Source: Lonsdalea iberica
Lineage (GTDB): Bacteria > Pseudomonadota > Gammaproteobacteria > Enterobacterales > Enterobacteriaceae
Length of the DNA: 46,993 nt
Assembly: GCF_002111585.1 (NCBI RefSeq)
Contig: NZ_LUTP01000028.1
Location: 1-46,993 of the forward strand
Direction of reading: 5' to 3'
In this document: piece after piece, positions 1-7,310 of the stretch
Numbering within the stretch: the first letter of the stretch is position 1
Layout: each line of letters opens with the position of its first letter
Translations under genes and position numbers: made by a program
The notes under the pieces: generated by a model
What the model saw: the letters and a program-made list of their open reading frames with translations, nothing else
Databases searched by the model: none
Told to the model about the DNA's origin: nothing

Positions 1-137
1 GGCGACACCAACTTCACCGGCTCGCCTCCTAAAAGCGACACTCGCGACACCGGCTTCATCGGCCGGCCGCCAAAAGGCGACACTCGCGACATCAGCTTCA
101 TCGGCCCGCCGCCAAAAGGCGACACTCGCGACACCGG
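1..137. repeat. 42-bp tandem repeat at left window edge
   Basis: About three copies of a 42-bp unit run head to tail (roughly 35-75, 76-117 and 118-137, with a diverged copy at 1-34). Each carries the core GGCGACACTCGCGACA. A unit of 42 bp is 14 codons, and the array is open in more than one frame. On the plus strand it reads as repeats of GDTRDTGFIGPPPK and stops at 172-174; this resembles a degenerate collagen-like Gly-X-Y stretch such as those in phage tail fibres. On the minus strand it reads as repeats built on ASVAFWRRADEA and stays open to the edge. There are no spacers between units. Which strand codes, if either, cannot be decided because the array is cut by the window. Confidence 0.6.
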
Positions 138-519
138 CCGTTTTACCCCCTGTCGAGTCTGGACGCACCCATGAAAATCCGCCACGCCGTTTTTGTCCGG
201 GATGGTCTGTTTTTACCTCGGCGGTGACGTCCACGCGGGTCGCCGTCCCTTCGTCGGACATGCCTTCCGGCAGCACTGGAGCATGCGGGATAACGCTCTG
301 CCGGAAATAATCCCCTTGGGGCGTCGCGCACTCGCTGACGCGTCGGGCGTTCAGGCGTTCAGGCGTTCAAGGTGTCGGGGATTCAGCAAGCGCACGCCTG
401 AGGACTGGCGGATAAACGGCACTGCGCTTGAAGATATCGGCGGCATCGCCGAGACCCAGTACCGACACTTCCCCCCTGCCCGCCGGGTTCAGGTTGGGCA
501 GCGCTTGCCTGACGGGCAC
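1..519 (-). pseudogene. possible broken minus-strand ORF running off the left edge
   Basis: Just downstream of the small lipoprotein gene a minus-strand frame opens with a GTG at 519 and reads about 50 ordinary-looking residues (VPVRQALPNLNPAGRG and onward). It meets one TGA near 376-378 and then stays open in the same frame to the window edge, through the 42-bp repeat. Next to the TGA lies an 8-bp direct repeat, GCGTTCAG, present almost three times (about 346-370), a sequence prone to slippage that would shift the frame. I do not recognise the product. The reading may be a decayed accessory gene or chance openness in GC-rich DNA. Confidence 0.2.
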
Positions 520-523
520 ATCG

Positions 524-757
524 CTACCAACCGAAATGGTTTCCGCAATTCGAGCCGTACTCGCGACACTCCTGTTGGCTAATACGCTCCATACGTCGGC
601 TTTGGGTCATATTGCCGTTTTTATCCCGGGTATATACCGGATGCCCCACGGGATTGATGGGGCCTTTGTTCCGCTCCGCGTCATAGTGATAGGGCGCGCA
701 CGCCATCAGATTCGCGGTGAGCAGTACCGTCAAAACAGCTCGTAGGGGCATCATCAT
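524..757 (-). CDS. small putative lipoprotein
   Basis: A 77-residue product begins with a short basic/hydrophobic leader ending in the lipobox-like LTANLMAC, so Cys20 should be lipidated after signal peptidase II cleavage. The mature part is small and polar and has two further cysteines near the C-terminus (QQECREYGSNC), which could form a disulfide. Three ATG codons stand in a row at the start; a GGAG lies just upstream and fits the second or third best. I do not recognise the family. Small lipoproteins of this kind occur in conjugation and phage accessory regions, and the neighbours here look like decayed accessory DNA. The lipoprotein call rests on the leader; no function is proposed. Confidence 0.5.
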   Translation of the reverse strand: MMMPLRAVLTVLLTANLMACAPYHYDAERNKGPINPVGHPVYTRDKNGNMTQSRRMERISQQECREYGSNCGNHFGW

Positions 758-800
758 GACTCCAGTACATCAGATGCATTTACGTGGAAAGAGCGACACG

Positions 801-1043
801 CTAGCACGATTGGCCACAGCGAAAATCAAGAAGAGGGGTGAGATTGAGCGTTCGTTTAGGAAGCGATTTCGCGCCGCCAGAAAGGCCCGCAAGCGCCACC
901 GCCGCGCCCGTGTCGAGCGCAGCGATCTGCCGACGCATCTGCGTCGGGTACAGCCATCCGCCAAAGAGGAGCAAGACGACGGCTGGCTGGAATCGCTCGC
1001 AGCCGTCGTCCGTGTAACCTCGCGGAACCACGAATACCAGCAT
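801..1043 (-). CDS. doubtful 80-residue hydrophobic ORF
   Basis: This minus-strand frame encodes 80 residues with one hydrophobic stretch (FQPAVVLLLFGGWLY, around residues 18-32). No Shine-Dalgarno sequence precedes the ATG, and two other frames are also open here, one on each strand. It could be a remnant of a membrane protein upstream of the lipoprotein gene, or noise. It is listed because the region otherwise has no gene. Confidence 0.15.
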   Translation of the reverse strand: MLVFVVPRGYTDDGCERFQPAVVLLLFGGWLYPTQMRRQIAALDTGAAVALAGLSGGAKSLPKRTLNLTPLLDFRCGQSC

Positions 1044-1052
1044 GGACGCTAA

Positions 1053-1215
1053 GGCGGATTATGCGGCGAGCGGCGAAGCATCATGATGACATCGCTCTTC
1101 CGTCCGCGCGCAGCGACGTTATCGGGTGGCGGTCCGTGTTCGAATAACATGAGAAATGACATCATAAGAAGGGCCGGGTTCCGCCCGGGAGGGTGCTGTT
1201 GCCGCCCACGCCCCC
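1053..1215. other. gene-free stretch with a small hairpin
   Basis: No credible coding frame is visible between the left-edge fragments and the membrane-protein remnant at 1216. A short inverted repeat, CCGGG-TTCCG-CCCGG, lies near 1175-1189 and has no T-tract, so a terminator role is not supported. The motif TGACATC occurs twice here but without a clear pattern. Confidence 0.3.
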
Positions 1216-1450
1216 ATGCGGAACTTTATTGATCTATTCCAGGGAAGTAACAATGAATTCAATAAATACATCAGCCTGCGGTTATTGTTGATATTGACTA
1301 TCCAGAGTCTTTTTATCGCCTTCGCTTATTTTATGGTCCGGCCACGCCGACCTATTTTCGCACATTGCCGCACAGTGAATACGTTACGGCGCCATTAAAT
1401 GGCTTCGGCAAAGATGATGAATATCTGTGCTCGGCACGGAAATCAGGAAT
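1216..1450 (+). pseudogene. frameshifted inner-membrane protein fragment, possibly DotI/IcmL-like
   Basis: The first frame gives about 40 residues with a basic/polar N-terminus (FQGSNNEFNKYISLR) and a single membrane helix (LLLILTIQSLFIAFAYF). Near 1335-1350 the sense moves to another frame that continues TPTYFRTLPHSEYVTAPLNG before degenerating. A short cytoplasmic tail, one helix and then a P-x-YF segment recalls the start of DotI/IcmL/TraM-type secretion proteins. That match is from memory and weak. The gene is truncated on its right side close to where the phage module begins, so it may have been cut by that insertion. Confidence 0.25.
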
Positions 1451-1511
1451 AAAACCATTTCCACCGCGCGATAGGGCTTCAGGGGACTCCGCAAGGCGTC
1501 AGGTGTTTCAC

Positions 1512-2042
1512 TTACCGGCCTCGGCGAAACAAGATGACATCGATAGTATCGATAATAGTCTGGTTTTCCGTCGCTATCCGGGATTCGATTTTTCGGATCT
1601 TCTCCAGATTTTTACCTGCGAGCATCACCAAACATACCCAGCTGGCATAAATAATCAGTTTCTTTTCGTCTAAATCTAACAAGGTGGGTTTTTGGTGGAG
1701 TATAAGAAAAATATTCCACAGAACAAAAATAAACGCGCCAGTAATCAAACCGAATAAGAGGATGCACGGGATATTGAAATAACAGCGGCGCGAGGATTCA
1801 TTAAGGTTTGATATCAAGGCTTTTTTCATATTCAGTAAAGTTCGATCATCCATCTCGTGCAACTCAGGGGGTCTCACCGGTGCGGGATTGATATTCACGA
1901 CGGACCCGACATGTATGGAGCCGGGATTATCCCCCCCGACGCTTATTGTTATTTGTCGATCCAGGTTCTCTTGGGGAAGCATTTTTAAACTGCCCGCGAC
2001 CTGATCTGCAAGCTCCTGTAATTCATTATCTCTTCTGTCCAT
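1512..2042 (-). CDS. two-helix membrane protein linked to the phage repressor
   Basis: The 176-residue product has a polar N-terminal half (residues 1-85, with a Val/Gly/Asn-rich patch ISVGGDNPGSIHVGSVVNIN) and two membrane helices near residues 88-112 (IPCILLFGLITGAFIFVLW) and 127-142 (LIIYASWVCLVMLAG), followed by a charged tail. No signal peptide is seen. It lies 18 bp downstream of the repressor gene on the same strand, so it is probably expressed in the lysogen. Phage genes in this position are often lysogenic-conversion genes (superinfection exclusion or anti-phage membrane proteins). That role is inferred from position only; I do not recognise the family. Confidence 0.7.
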   Translation of the reverse strand: MDRRDNELQELADQVAGSLKMLPQENLDRQITISVGGDNPGSIHVGSVVNINPAPVRPPELHEMDDRTLLNMKKALISNLNESSRRCYFNIPCILLFGLITGAFIFVLWNIFLILHQKPTLLDLDEKKLIIYASWVCLVMLAGKNLEKIRKIESRIATENQTIIDTIDVILFRRGR

Positions 2043-2060
2043 GATTAGTCCTTTATATTA

Positions 2061-2483
2061 TCAACGATTTATAACCAACTTCAGCACGCTATCAATCCTA
2101 TCATTATCGATAGCAGGTTCTTTAATTAGGAAGTTATATATTTTTGCTGATTGTAATACGAGTTCCGCTGACGTCCAGCGTCGTCCCGCTTGTTTAGCCA
2201 GCATTTCTAACTTTAGGACAATTTTTGCGAGCAGCTCCGCATCCAATGCGCCAGCACGCGTCTCCGAAGACGCGCCCTGCTCGCCGGTCAAAATGAATTG
2301 CACGTTGGCGCCCGACTGTGCAAACGCCGCGAAGACATCCCCTCCTGGCACCGCAACGCCACGCTCATATTTGCTCCACATTTCACGAGAAACGCCGCAT
2401 CTGGCCGCGGCTTCGCCCTGTTTTAACGCTAGCCGACTTCGCTCAGATTTCAGACGCTGAGCACAAAGAGAATCAAAGTTCAC
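2061..2483 (-). CDS. XRE-family phage repressor
   Basis: The 140-residue protein has an N-terminal helix-turn-helix of the Cro/CI (XRE) type at about residues 8-62: LKQGEAAARCGVSREMWSKY holds the two helices and is followed by ERGVAVPGGDVF. The C-terminal part (residues 65-140) is predicted helical and may serve for oligomerisation; no LexA-type peptidase domain is present. The start is a GTG at 2481-2483, itself inside a copy of the operator-like repeat. The gene is divergent from the Ner-like gene, the layout of a lysis/lysogeny switch. It is expected to silence the rightward early promoter and to control its own transcription. Confidence 0.85.
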   Translation of the reverse strand: MNFDSLCAQRLKSERSRLALKQGEAAARCGVSREMWSKYERGVAVPGGDVFAAFAQSGANVQFILTGEQGASSETRAGALDAELLAKIVLKLEMLAKQAGRRWTSAELVLQSAKIYNFLIKEPAIDNDRIDSVLKLVINR

Positions 2484-2530
2484 AAAAACCCCATTGACAA
2501 TGAGAACTAAAGTTCACAAAATCTATTGAA
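2475..2530. promoter_or_regulatory. operator/promoter region of the phage switch
   Basis: The short space between repressor and Ner-like gene holds two direct copies of AAAGTTCACAAAA (about 2475-2487 and 2510-2521). The second overlaps an inverted repeat GAACT-AA-AGTTC at 2504-2515. A consensus -35 box TTGACA at 2494-2499 points right and lies between the copies. The -10 is not obvious; CAAAAT at 2517-2522 has the right spacing of 17 bp. A repressor on these sites would cover both the rightward promoter and its own start codon. Site identity is inference from repeat structure. Confidence 0.6.
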
Positions 2531-2569
2531 CAAATAAACACTTTCTTCGTAGAAAAAGGAGCCATCTCG

Positions 2570-2758
2570 ATGAAAACCCCCGAGCAGGTCAAACAGCTGT
2601 TCCGGCAAAACGGTTGGACCTTCAACCGCTGGGCCGAGGAAAACGGCTACCGCCCCTCAGACGTCTACCGCGTATTGAACGGACTCACGAAAGCGAAATA
2701 CGGAAAAGGCCATGAAATTGCCGTGAAGCTTGGCCTAAAAACGCCTCAACCCGTTTGA
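2570..2758 (+). CDS. Ner/Nlp-like small DNA-binding protein
   Basis: The 62-residue product consists of one helix-turn-helix (NRWAEENGYRPSDVYRVLNG, residues 19-38) with a short basic tail, as in Ner-like and related phage DNA-binding proteins. In Mu, Ner turns down early and repressor transcription after induction; the same role is likely here. AAGGAG lies 8 bp before the ATG. It is the first gene of the rightward early operon, right after the operator region. Confidence 0.75.
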   Translation: MKTPEQVKQLFRQNGWTFNRWAEENGYRPSDVYRVLNGLTKAKYGKGHEIAVKLGLKTPQPV

Positions 2759-2812
2759 TGGTTATCAACCTTCGTAACAGATTATCACATATTAAAAAAA
2801 GGAGAATGTGGC

Positions 2813-3118
2813 ATGAGCAAGGCAAACGTATCCAGCGCAGGCGTTCGTATTCTGCGCGTTCTCAAGGCATTGCGCGGCCATACCTTAGGCGGCGTCGCGA
2901 ACGGTGAACTCGCGGCGGCGCTGGATGAGTCGCCCGCCAACATCCATCGCGCGCTGCATACCTTGATTGAAGAAGGATTGGCGCAACGGTTGGACAACGG
3001 ACGTTTCGCACTGAGCATGCAGACCCTGCAAATCGCTCAGGCTCATGCCAACGAAATCGCACTCGCACAAGACCGCATCAATGAAATGAACCAGCGCTTG
3101 CTGGCCGGCAGCCGGTAG
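2813..3118 (+). CDS. IclR-type winged helix protein of the early operon
   Basis: A 101-residue protein whose first 70 residues form a winged helix like the N-terminus of IclR regulators: GVRILRVLKALRGHTLGGVA, then ELAAALDESPANIHRALHTL as the recognition helix, and a wing RLDNGRFAL. The IclR effector-binding domain is absent; instead there is a short helical tail of 25-30 residues. AAAGGAG stands upstream of the ATG. Similar short proteins lie between the Ner-like and transposase genes in BcepMu-type phages. It probably regulates phage early genes; the target is unknown. Confidence 0.7.
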   Translation: MSKANVSSAGVRILRVLKALRGHTLGGVANGELAAALDESPANIHRALHTLIEEGLAQRLDNGRFALSMQTLQIAQAHANEIALAQDRINEMNQRLLAGSR

Positions 3119-3135
3119 TAGAAGGACTCACACAC

Positions 3136-4050
3136 ATGGCAAGAATAAAAAACCCACCGCTTGAATTAGTTGCGGATGCCGCGTTGGCCCGCGATCTGGA
3201 TGAGAACCTCAACGCGCTGTCGCAGCACCAGACGCGCATCATGCAGCAATACGGCGAAGGCCTGCCCTACGAGCGCGACCGCATCGTTCACGAAGCCCGC
3301 TTTTACATGGCGCAGAGCGCGGAAGCGATGCTGGAAGCCGGTAAGCGATTGGTGATCCTCAAAGAAAACGAGCCGCACGGCACCTTTACGACCATCGTCG
3401 AGAACGAACTGGGGCTGGCGCCGCAGGTGGCGCGCCGCATGATGCAGGCCAGCGTCAAGTTTCTGGGCTACGGCGACGGCTCGCAGCCAAAGCGCTCATC
3501 GCTGCGCGTTTTGGGCAAAACCAAACTGTATGAACTGATGGTGATGGACGACGACGATCTGGACCAGTTGGCGGAAGGCGGCACGGTGGCGGGCGCGACG
3601 CTCGACGAGATCGACCGCATGACCAGCCGCGAACTGAAGGCGGCCCTGCGCGAATCCCGCGAGAACAGCGCCGCTCAGCAGCGGGTGCTGGCGGACAAAA
3701 ACAGCAAAATCGACGAGCTGGCCACCCGGCTGGAGAAAAAGTCCCGCATCGACACACCCGAACCGGACCCGCAGAGCGCCCAACTGCGGGCCGAAGTCAG
3801 CGCCATCGCCTTCGACGCCGAAGCGCATCTGCTCGGCAAACTGCAGGCCGGTTTCAGCGAGCTGCTCAACAGCAACGACGCCTTGCAGTCGCCGCCGACC
3901 GAATTCATGAACGGCTTGCTGTGCCAGCTGGAGCGCGCCATCCACCAGCTGCGCGAGCGCTTCTTCCTGGACGAGACGCCGAACGCCAGCCTGAAACCGG
4001 CCTGGCTCGACGCCCCCGAACCTCACCTGCCCCACACCGAGACGGTCTGA
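3136..4050 (+). CDS. DUF3102 phage protein
   Basis: The 304-residue protein matches the DUF3102 type by its segment at residues 50-125 (RIVHEARFYMAQSAEAML, then GKRLVILKENEPHGTFTTIV and APQVARRMMQAS), found in many phages and mobile elements. Residues 175-215 are charged and helical and probably form a coiled coil (ELKAALRESRENSAAQQRVL). The C-terminal third is predicted helical. It begins 17 bp after the winged-helix gene stop and ends 3 bp before the transposase start, so it belongs to the early operon. The molecular function of the family is not established. Confidence 0.75.
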   Translation: MARIKNPPLELVADAALARDLDENLNALSQHQTRIMQQYGEGLPYERDRIVHEARFYMAQSAEAMLEAGKRLVILKENEPHGTFTTIVENELGLAPQVARRMMQASVKFLGYGDGSQPKRSSLRVLGKTKLYELMVMDDDDLDQLAEGGTVAGATLDEIDRMTSRELKAALRESRENSAAQQRVLADKNSKIDELATRLEKKSRIDTPEPDPQSAQLRAEVSAIAFDAEAHLLGKLQAGFSELLNSNDALQSPPTEFMNGLLCQLERAIHQLRERFFLDETPNASLKPAWLDAPEPHLPHTETV

Positions 4051-4053
4051 GGA

Positions 4054-5820
4054 GTGATGATGAACGCCGCCCTGACGGAAAAACTGGTCGCTGTCGCCCG
4101 CGCCGCGCGCGAAGCCGGACACGGCCAACGAGGCCAGATCTACGACGCCGCGTGCGCCGAACTGGGGATGTCCCGCGGCACCCTGCTGCGCAAGCTGAAG
4201 ACCGTGGCGATGCCCCGCCGCCCTCGCAAGCAGCGCAGCGACGCCGGCCACAGCGCCCTGACCCGCGACGAAGCCGCGCTGCTGGCCGCCACGCTGATGG
4301 AAGCCACGCGTAAAAACGGCAAACGCCTCTATACAATCGCCGACGCGGCCGACACGCTGCGCGCCAACGGCCTGATCGACGCCAGCCGGATGGACCCGGC
4401 CACCGGCGAATGCATCCCGCTGTCCGCCTCCACGCTGAGCCGCGCGCTGCGCAACTACGGCCTGCACCCGGACCAGCTGAGCGCCCCCGCGCCGGTCACG
4501 GAACTGGCGAGCCGTCATCCCAATCACGTCTGGGAAATCGACGCGTCGCTCTGCACGCTTTACTACCTCAGCAACGGCCGCAAAGGGTTACAGGTGATGG
4601 ACAGCGCGCGCTTCTACAAAAACAAGCCCGCCAACCTGGCGCGCATCGCCAGCGACCGCGTGTGGAGCTACGAAATCACCGACCACGCCACCGGCTGGAT
4701 CTACGTGGAATACGTGATGGGCGCGGAGTCCGGCGAGAACCTGTGCTCGGTGCTGATCAACGCGATGCAGGCGCGCGGCGGCGCCGACGTCCTGCACGGC
4801 GTACCGCGCATCCTTTACCTCGATCCCGGTTCCGCCAACACCGCGAGCATGACCCGCAACCTGTGCCAGTCGCTCGGCATCGAGCTGATCGCCCACAAGG
4901 CGCACTCGGCCCGCGCCACCGGTCAGGTGGAAAAGGCGCGCGACATCATCGAACGCAAGCTGGAACCCGGCCTGAAGTTCCAGCCGATCCACAGTCTGGA
5001 AGCGCTGAACGCGCTGGCCGCCAAATGGCGCAGCCACTTCAACGCCACCGCCGTCCACAGCCGCACCGGGCTGACGCGCACCGCCGCGTGGCTGAACATC
5101 CGCGACAGCGAGCTGGTGAAAGCGCCGTCGCGCGACGTCTGCCGCGAACTGGCGGTCTCCACGCCGGAGACCCGCAAAGTGACGCCGAAACTGCGCGTCT
5201 CGTTCCGCGGCGTGGAGTACGACGTGTCATCGGTGCCGGACGTCATGGTCGGCCAGACGCTGCGCATCACCCGCAACCCGTGGCGCTCCGGCTGCGCGCA
5301 GGTGGTGATGATGGGCGAGGACGGCTACGAGCACTACTGGCAGATCGAGGAAGTCGAGAAAGACGCCTACGGCTTCGCGGCCTCCGCGCCCGTCATCGGC
5401 GAACGTTTCCGCGCGCAGGCCGCCACGCCCGCGCAGACGGCCAAAGCCGAGCTGGAGCGGCGCATCACCGGAACGGAGAGCGCCACGGATGCCGCCGACG
5501 CCCGCCGTCGCCACGCTCTGCCATTCGGCGGACGGCTCGACCCGTATAAGCAGATCGACGACGCCGAATTGCCGAGCTACCTGCCGCGACGCGGCCAGCC
5601 CTCGCCGGTCCGCGAGCCGCGCATCGAACAGCGCCCGTTAAGCCACGTCGAGGCCGCCCGCCTGCTGCGCGAGCGTTTCCTGACCCACGGGCAGGACTGG
5701 ACCTCGGCGCACTATCGCCAGCTGGCCAACCGCTATCCCGACGGCGTGCCCATCGAGGCGCTGGAGCCGCTGGCCGGCGAGCTGCTGGCCCCGCCTGTCC
5801 GCATCGTCAACGGGCCTTGA
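4054..5820 (+). CDS. MuA-like DDE transposase (A subunit)
   Basis: The 588-residue protein has the layout of BcepMu-type transposases. An N-terminal DNA-binding region (residues 1-145) includes a helix-turn-helix around YDAACAELGMSRGTLLRKL. It is followed by a retroviral-integrase-type catalytic core. The probable catalytic acids are D163 (in HVWEIDAS), D257 (in RILYLDPGSANT) and E293 (in GQVEKARDIIER). A beta-barrel Mu-transposase C-terminal domain follows around residues 375-425. It should cut and join the phage ends for replicative transposition. Three ATG codons start the frame after TGAGGAG. All three acidic residues are present and the frame is intact, so the enzyme may be active. It needs the ATPase encoded next. 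Confidence 0.9.
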   Translation: MMMNAALTEKLVAVARAAREAGHGQRGQIYDAACAELGMSRGTLLRKLKTVAMPRRPRKQRSDAGHSALTRDEAALLAATLMEATRKNGKRLYTIADAADTLRANGLIDASRMDPATGECIPLSASTLSRALRNYGLHPDQLSAPAPVTELASRHPNHVWEIDASLCTLYYLSNGRKGLQVMDSARFYKNKPANLARIASDRVWSYEITDHATGWIYVEYVMGAESGENLCSVLINAMQARGGADVLHGVPRILYLDPGSANTASMTRNLCQSLGIELIAHKAHSARATGQVEKARDIIERKLEPGLKFQPIHSLEALNALAAKWRSHFNATAVHSRTGLTRTAAWLNIRDSELVKAPSRDVCRELAVSTPETRKVTPKLRVSFRGVEYDVSSVPDVMVGQTLRITRNPWRSGCAQVVMMGEDGYEHYWQIEEVEKDAYGFAASAPVIGERFRAQAATPAQTAKAELERRITGTESATDAADARRRHALPFGGRLDPYKQIDDAELPSYLPRRGQPSPVREPRIEQRPLSHVEAARLLRERFLTHGQDWTSAHYRQLANRYPDGVPIEALEPLAGELLAPPVRIVNGP

Positions 5821-6027
5821 TCCCTCGGCGCAACCGCGCCGCAACCTGACCGGGCCGACTCGCTAAGCGGCCCTCCCCGCCGACCCAGAGCGACGCGACA
5901 TCGCGCCGCCTTGGGAACGCTCAACCTTTTTTCGGCGTGACAGCACGTCGCAGAAACCACGCGAGACCGCACAACGCCCCGACGGCGCGCCGTCAGGACC
6001 GGTTCCCCCCGCGTTATGGAGGCAAGG
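5821..6027. other. 207-bp gap between A and B with two inverted repeats
   Basis: The early operon is otherwise tightly packed, but no credible gene lies between the transposase and ATPase genes. The gap contains a hairpin GGGCCG...CGGCCC (5852-5857 with 5868-5873) and a perfect 14-bp palindrome GACGGCGCGCCGTC at 5981-5994. These could be an attenuator, a protein site, or the scar of a lost gene. None has a T-tract. Confidence 0.45.
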
Positions 6028-6921
6028 ATGTTATTGAAAAAACAGGTGTTGCACCCCGAAACCCGCAAAGCGTTCGGCCTGTTCCGCGACCCGTTTGCGG
6101 AAGACGCGCTGCAAGGCCCCGAGGACGTGTTCGTCACGCCCGACATTCGTTATGTGCGGGAAGCGCTGCACCAGACCGCGTGCTACGGCGGCTTTCTGGC
6201 GGTGATCGGCGAGTCCGGCGCCGGCAAGTCCACGCTGCGCCGCGACCTGATCGACCGTCTGGCGCGCGAGCGCGCCCCGGTCGTCGTCATTGAACCCTAC
6301 ACGCTGGCGATGGAAGACAACGACGTCAAAGGCAAAACGCTGAAGGCGGCGGGCATCGCCGAGGCGGTGATCAGCGCATTGGCGCCGCTCGAACGCATCA
6401 AACGGACTCAGGACGCTCGCTTCCGCCAGATGCACCGATTGCTGCGCGACAGCAGCCGCAGCGGCTACAGCCATGTGCTGATCATCGAAGAAGCGCACAG
6501 CCTGCCAATCCCCACGCTCAAGCATCTCAAGCGCTTTTTCGAGCTGGAAAGCGGCTTCAAAAAACTGCTGTCCATCGTGCTGATCGGGCAGCCGGAACTG
6601 GCGTCGAAGCTCAGCGAGCGCAACCCCGAGGTACGTGAAGTGGTGCAGCGCTGCGAAGTGGTCGAACTGCGGCCGCTGGACGGGGCGCTGGCGGATTTCC
6701 TCAGCTTCAAACTGGGCCGCGTCGGCAAAGCGCTCGACGAGGTGCTCGACGACGGCGCGCTGGACGCTCTCCGCGCTCGCCTCAGCTTTCACACGGGCGG
6801 CCGCCAGACGGTCAGCCTGCTTTACCCCTTAGCTATCGGCAACCTGATGATCGCCGCCATGAATCTGGCGGCCAGCATCGGCATCCCCCTCATCAATTCA
6901 GACGTCATCAAAGGACTCTAA
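6028..6921 (+). CDS. MuB-like AAA+ ATPase, transposition target protein (B subunit)
   Basis: The 297-residue ATPase is of the ExeA/TniB-like type used by BcepMu-group phages in place of Mu B. Walker A is GESGAGKST at residues 61-69, Walker B is VLIIEEAH at 150-157, and the sensor region is LSIVLIGQPEL. In the related systems this protein binds target DNA, activates the transposase and gives target immunity. I chose the ATG at 6028 because GGAGG precedes it by 5 bp; an in-frame ATG at 6016 has no such site. It ends 2 bp before the next gene. Confidence 0.88.
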   Translation: MLLKKQVLHPETRKAFGLFRDPFAEDALQGPEDVFVTPDIRYVREALHQTACYGGFLAVIGESGAGKSTLRRDLIDRLARERAPVVVIEPYTLAMEDNDVKGKTLKAAGIAEAVISALAPLERIKRTQDARFRQMHRLLRDSSRSGYSHVLIIEEAHSLPIPTLKHLKRFFELESGFKKLLSIVLIGQPELASKLSERNPEVREVVQRCEVVELRPLDGALADFLSFKLGRVGKALDEVLDDGALDALRARLSFHTGGRQTVSLLYPLAIGNLMIAAMNLAASIGIPLINSDVIKGL

Positions 6922-6923
6922 TC

Positions 6924-7214
6924 ATGGCCAAAATCATCATCAACATTACCCATAAAAAAGAAAAAGCGGCGCGCGGATTAAGCGCGGTGGACCTGTCTTG
7001 CGCCGTCACGGCGGAGCTGGAGGACCACGAAGAGCAGGTGACGCTGCTGATGACTCAACTGCTCGGCGCCGGGCTGCCGGACCTGATCGAGTCCGCCAAC
7101 GACCAGTTGGTCATGCTGCTGGAAGACCAGGGCGTGCGGGTGGCGGAGGCGACCGTCACGCCGCTGAATGACGCCGCCGCGGCGTCGGACGACATGGAGG
7201 ACGCCCGCCCCTAA
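6924..7214 (+). CDS. small early phage protein of unknown function
   Basis: The 96-residue acidic protein starts with MAKIIINITHKKEKAARGLS and continues with helical, Leu/Glu-rich sequence (LEDHEEQVTLLMTQLLGAGL). No known domain or membrane segment is visible. It follows the ATPase gene by 2 bp and is therefore translated from the same early transcript. Similar-sized proteins sit at this place in BcepMu-like phages, but I cannot assign a role. Confidence 0.65.
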   Translation: MAKIIINITHKKEKAARGLSAVDLSCAVTAELEDHEEQVTLLMTQLLGAGLPDLIESANDQLVMLLEDQGVRVAEATVTPLNDAAAASDDMEDARP

Positions 7215-7310
7215 GGCACCGACCGGCTTGCACACCGGTCGCCATCGCTCCGTTAACGGGGAAATCGCAGTGAAATCAATGATTTTTGACATCAAGAAGA
7301 GGAATACATC

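Noticed and set aside
1-137. CRISPR array
   Set aside because: The units are contiguous and carry no unique spacers; the whole 42 bp is repeated.
1-137. Transposon end with repeated transposase-binding sites (TGTCG... read on the minus strand)
   Set aside because: The spacing is exactly 14 codons and both strands are open; no matching inverted set is seen elsewhere in the window. It stays possible but unsupported.
1400-1512. TGTTTCACTTACC near 1504 as the left end of the prophage
   Set aside because: It starts with TG, but no convincing inverted partner was found to the right of 7745.
3496-4527. 343-residue minus-strand open frame across the DUF3102 and transposase genes
   Set aside because: It is antisense to two well-supported genes, is of low complexity (Gly/Gln/Val/Arg) and has no start signal; it is a shadow of GC-rich codon use.
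6031-6792. 253-residue minus-strand frame opposite the ATPase gene
   Set aside because: It is a shadow of the B gene with Ala/Gln/Arg-rich content and no ribosome site.
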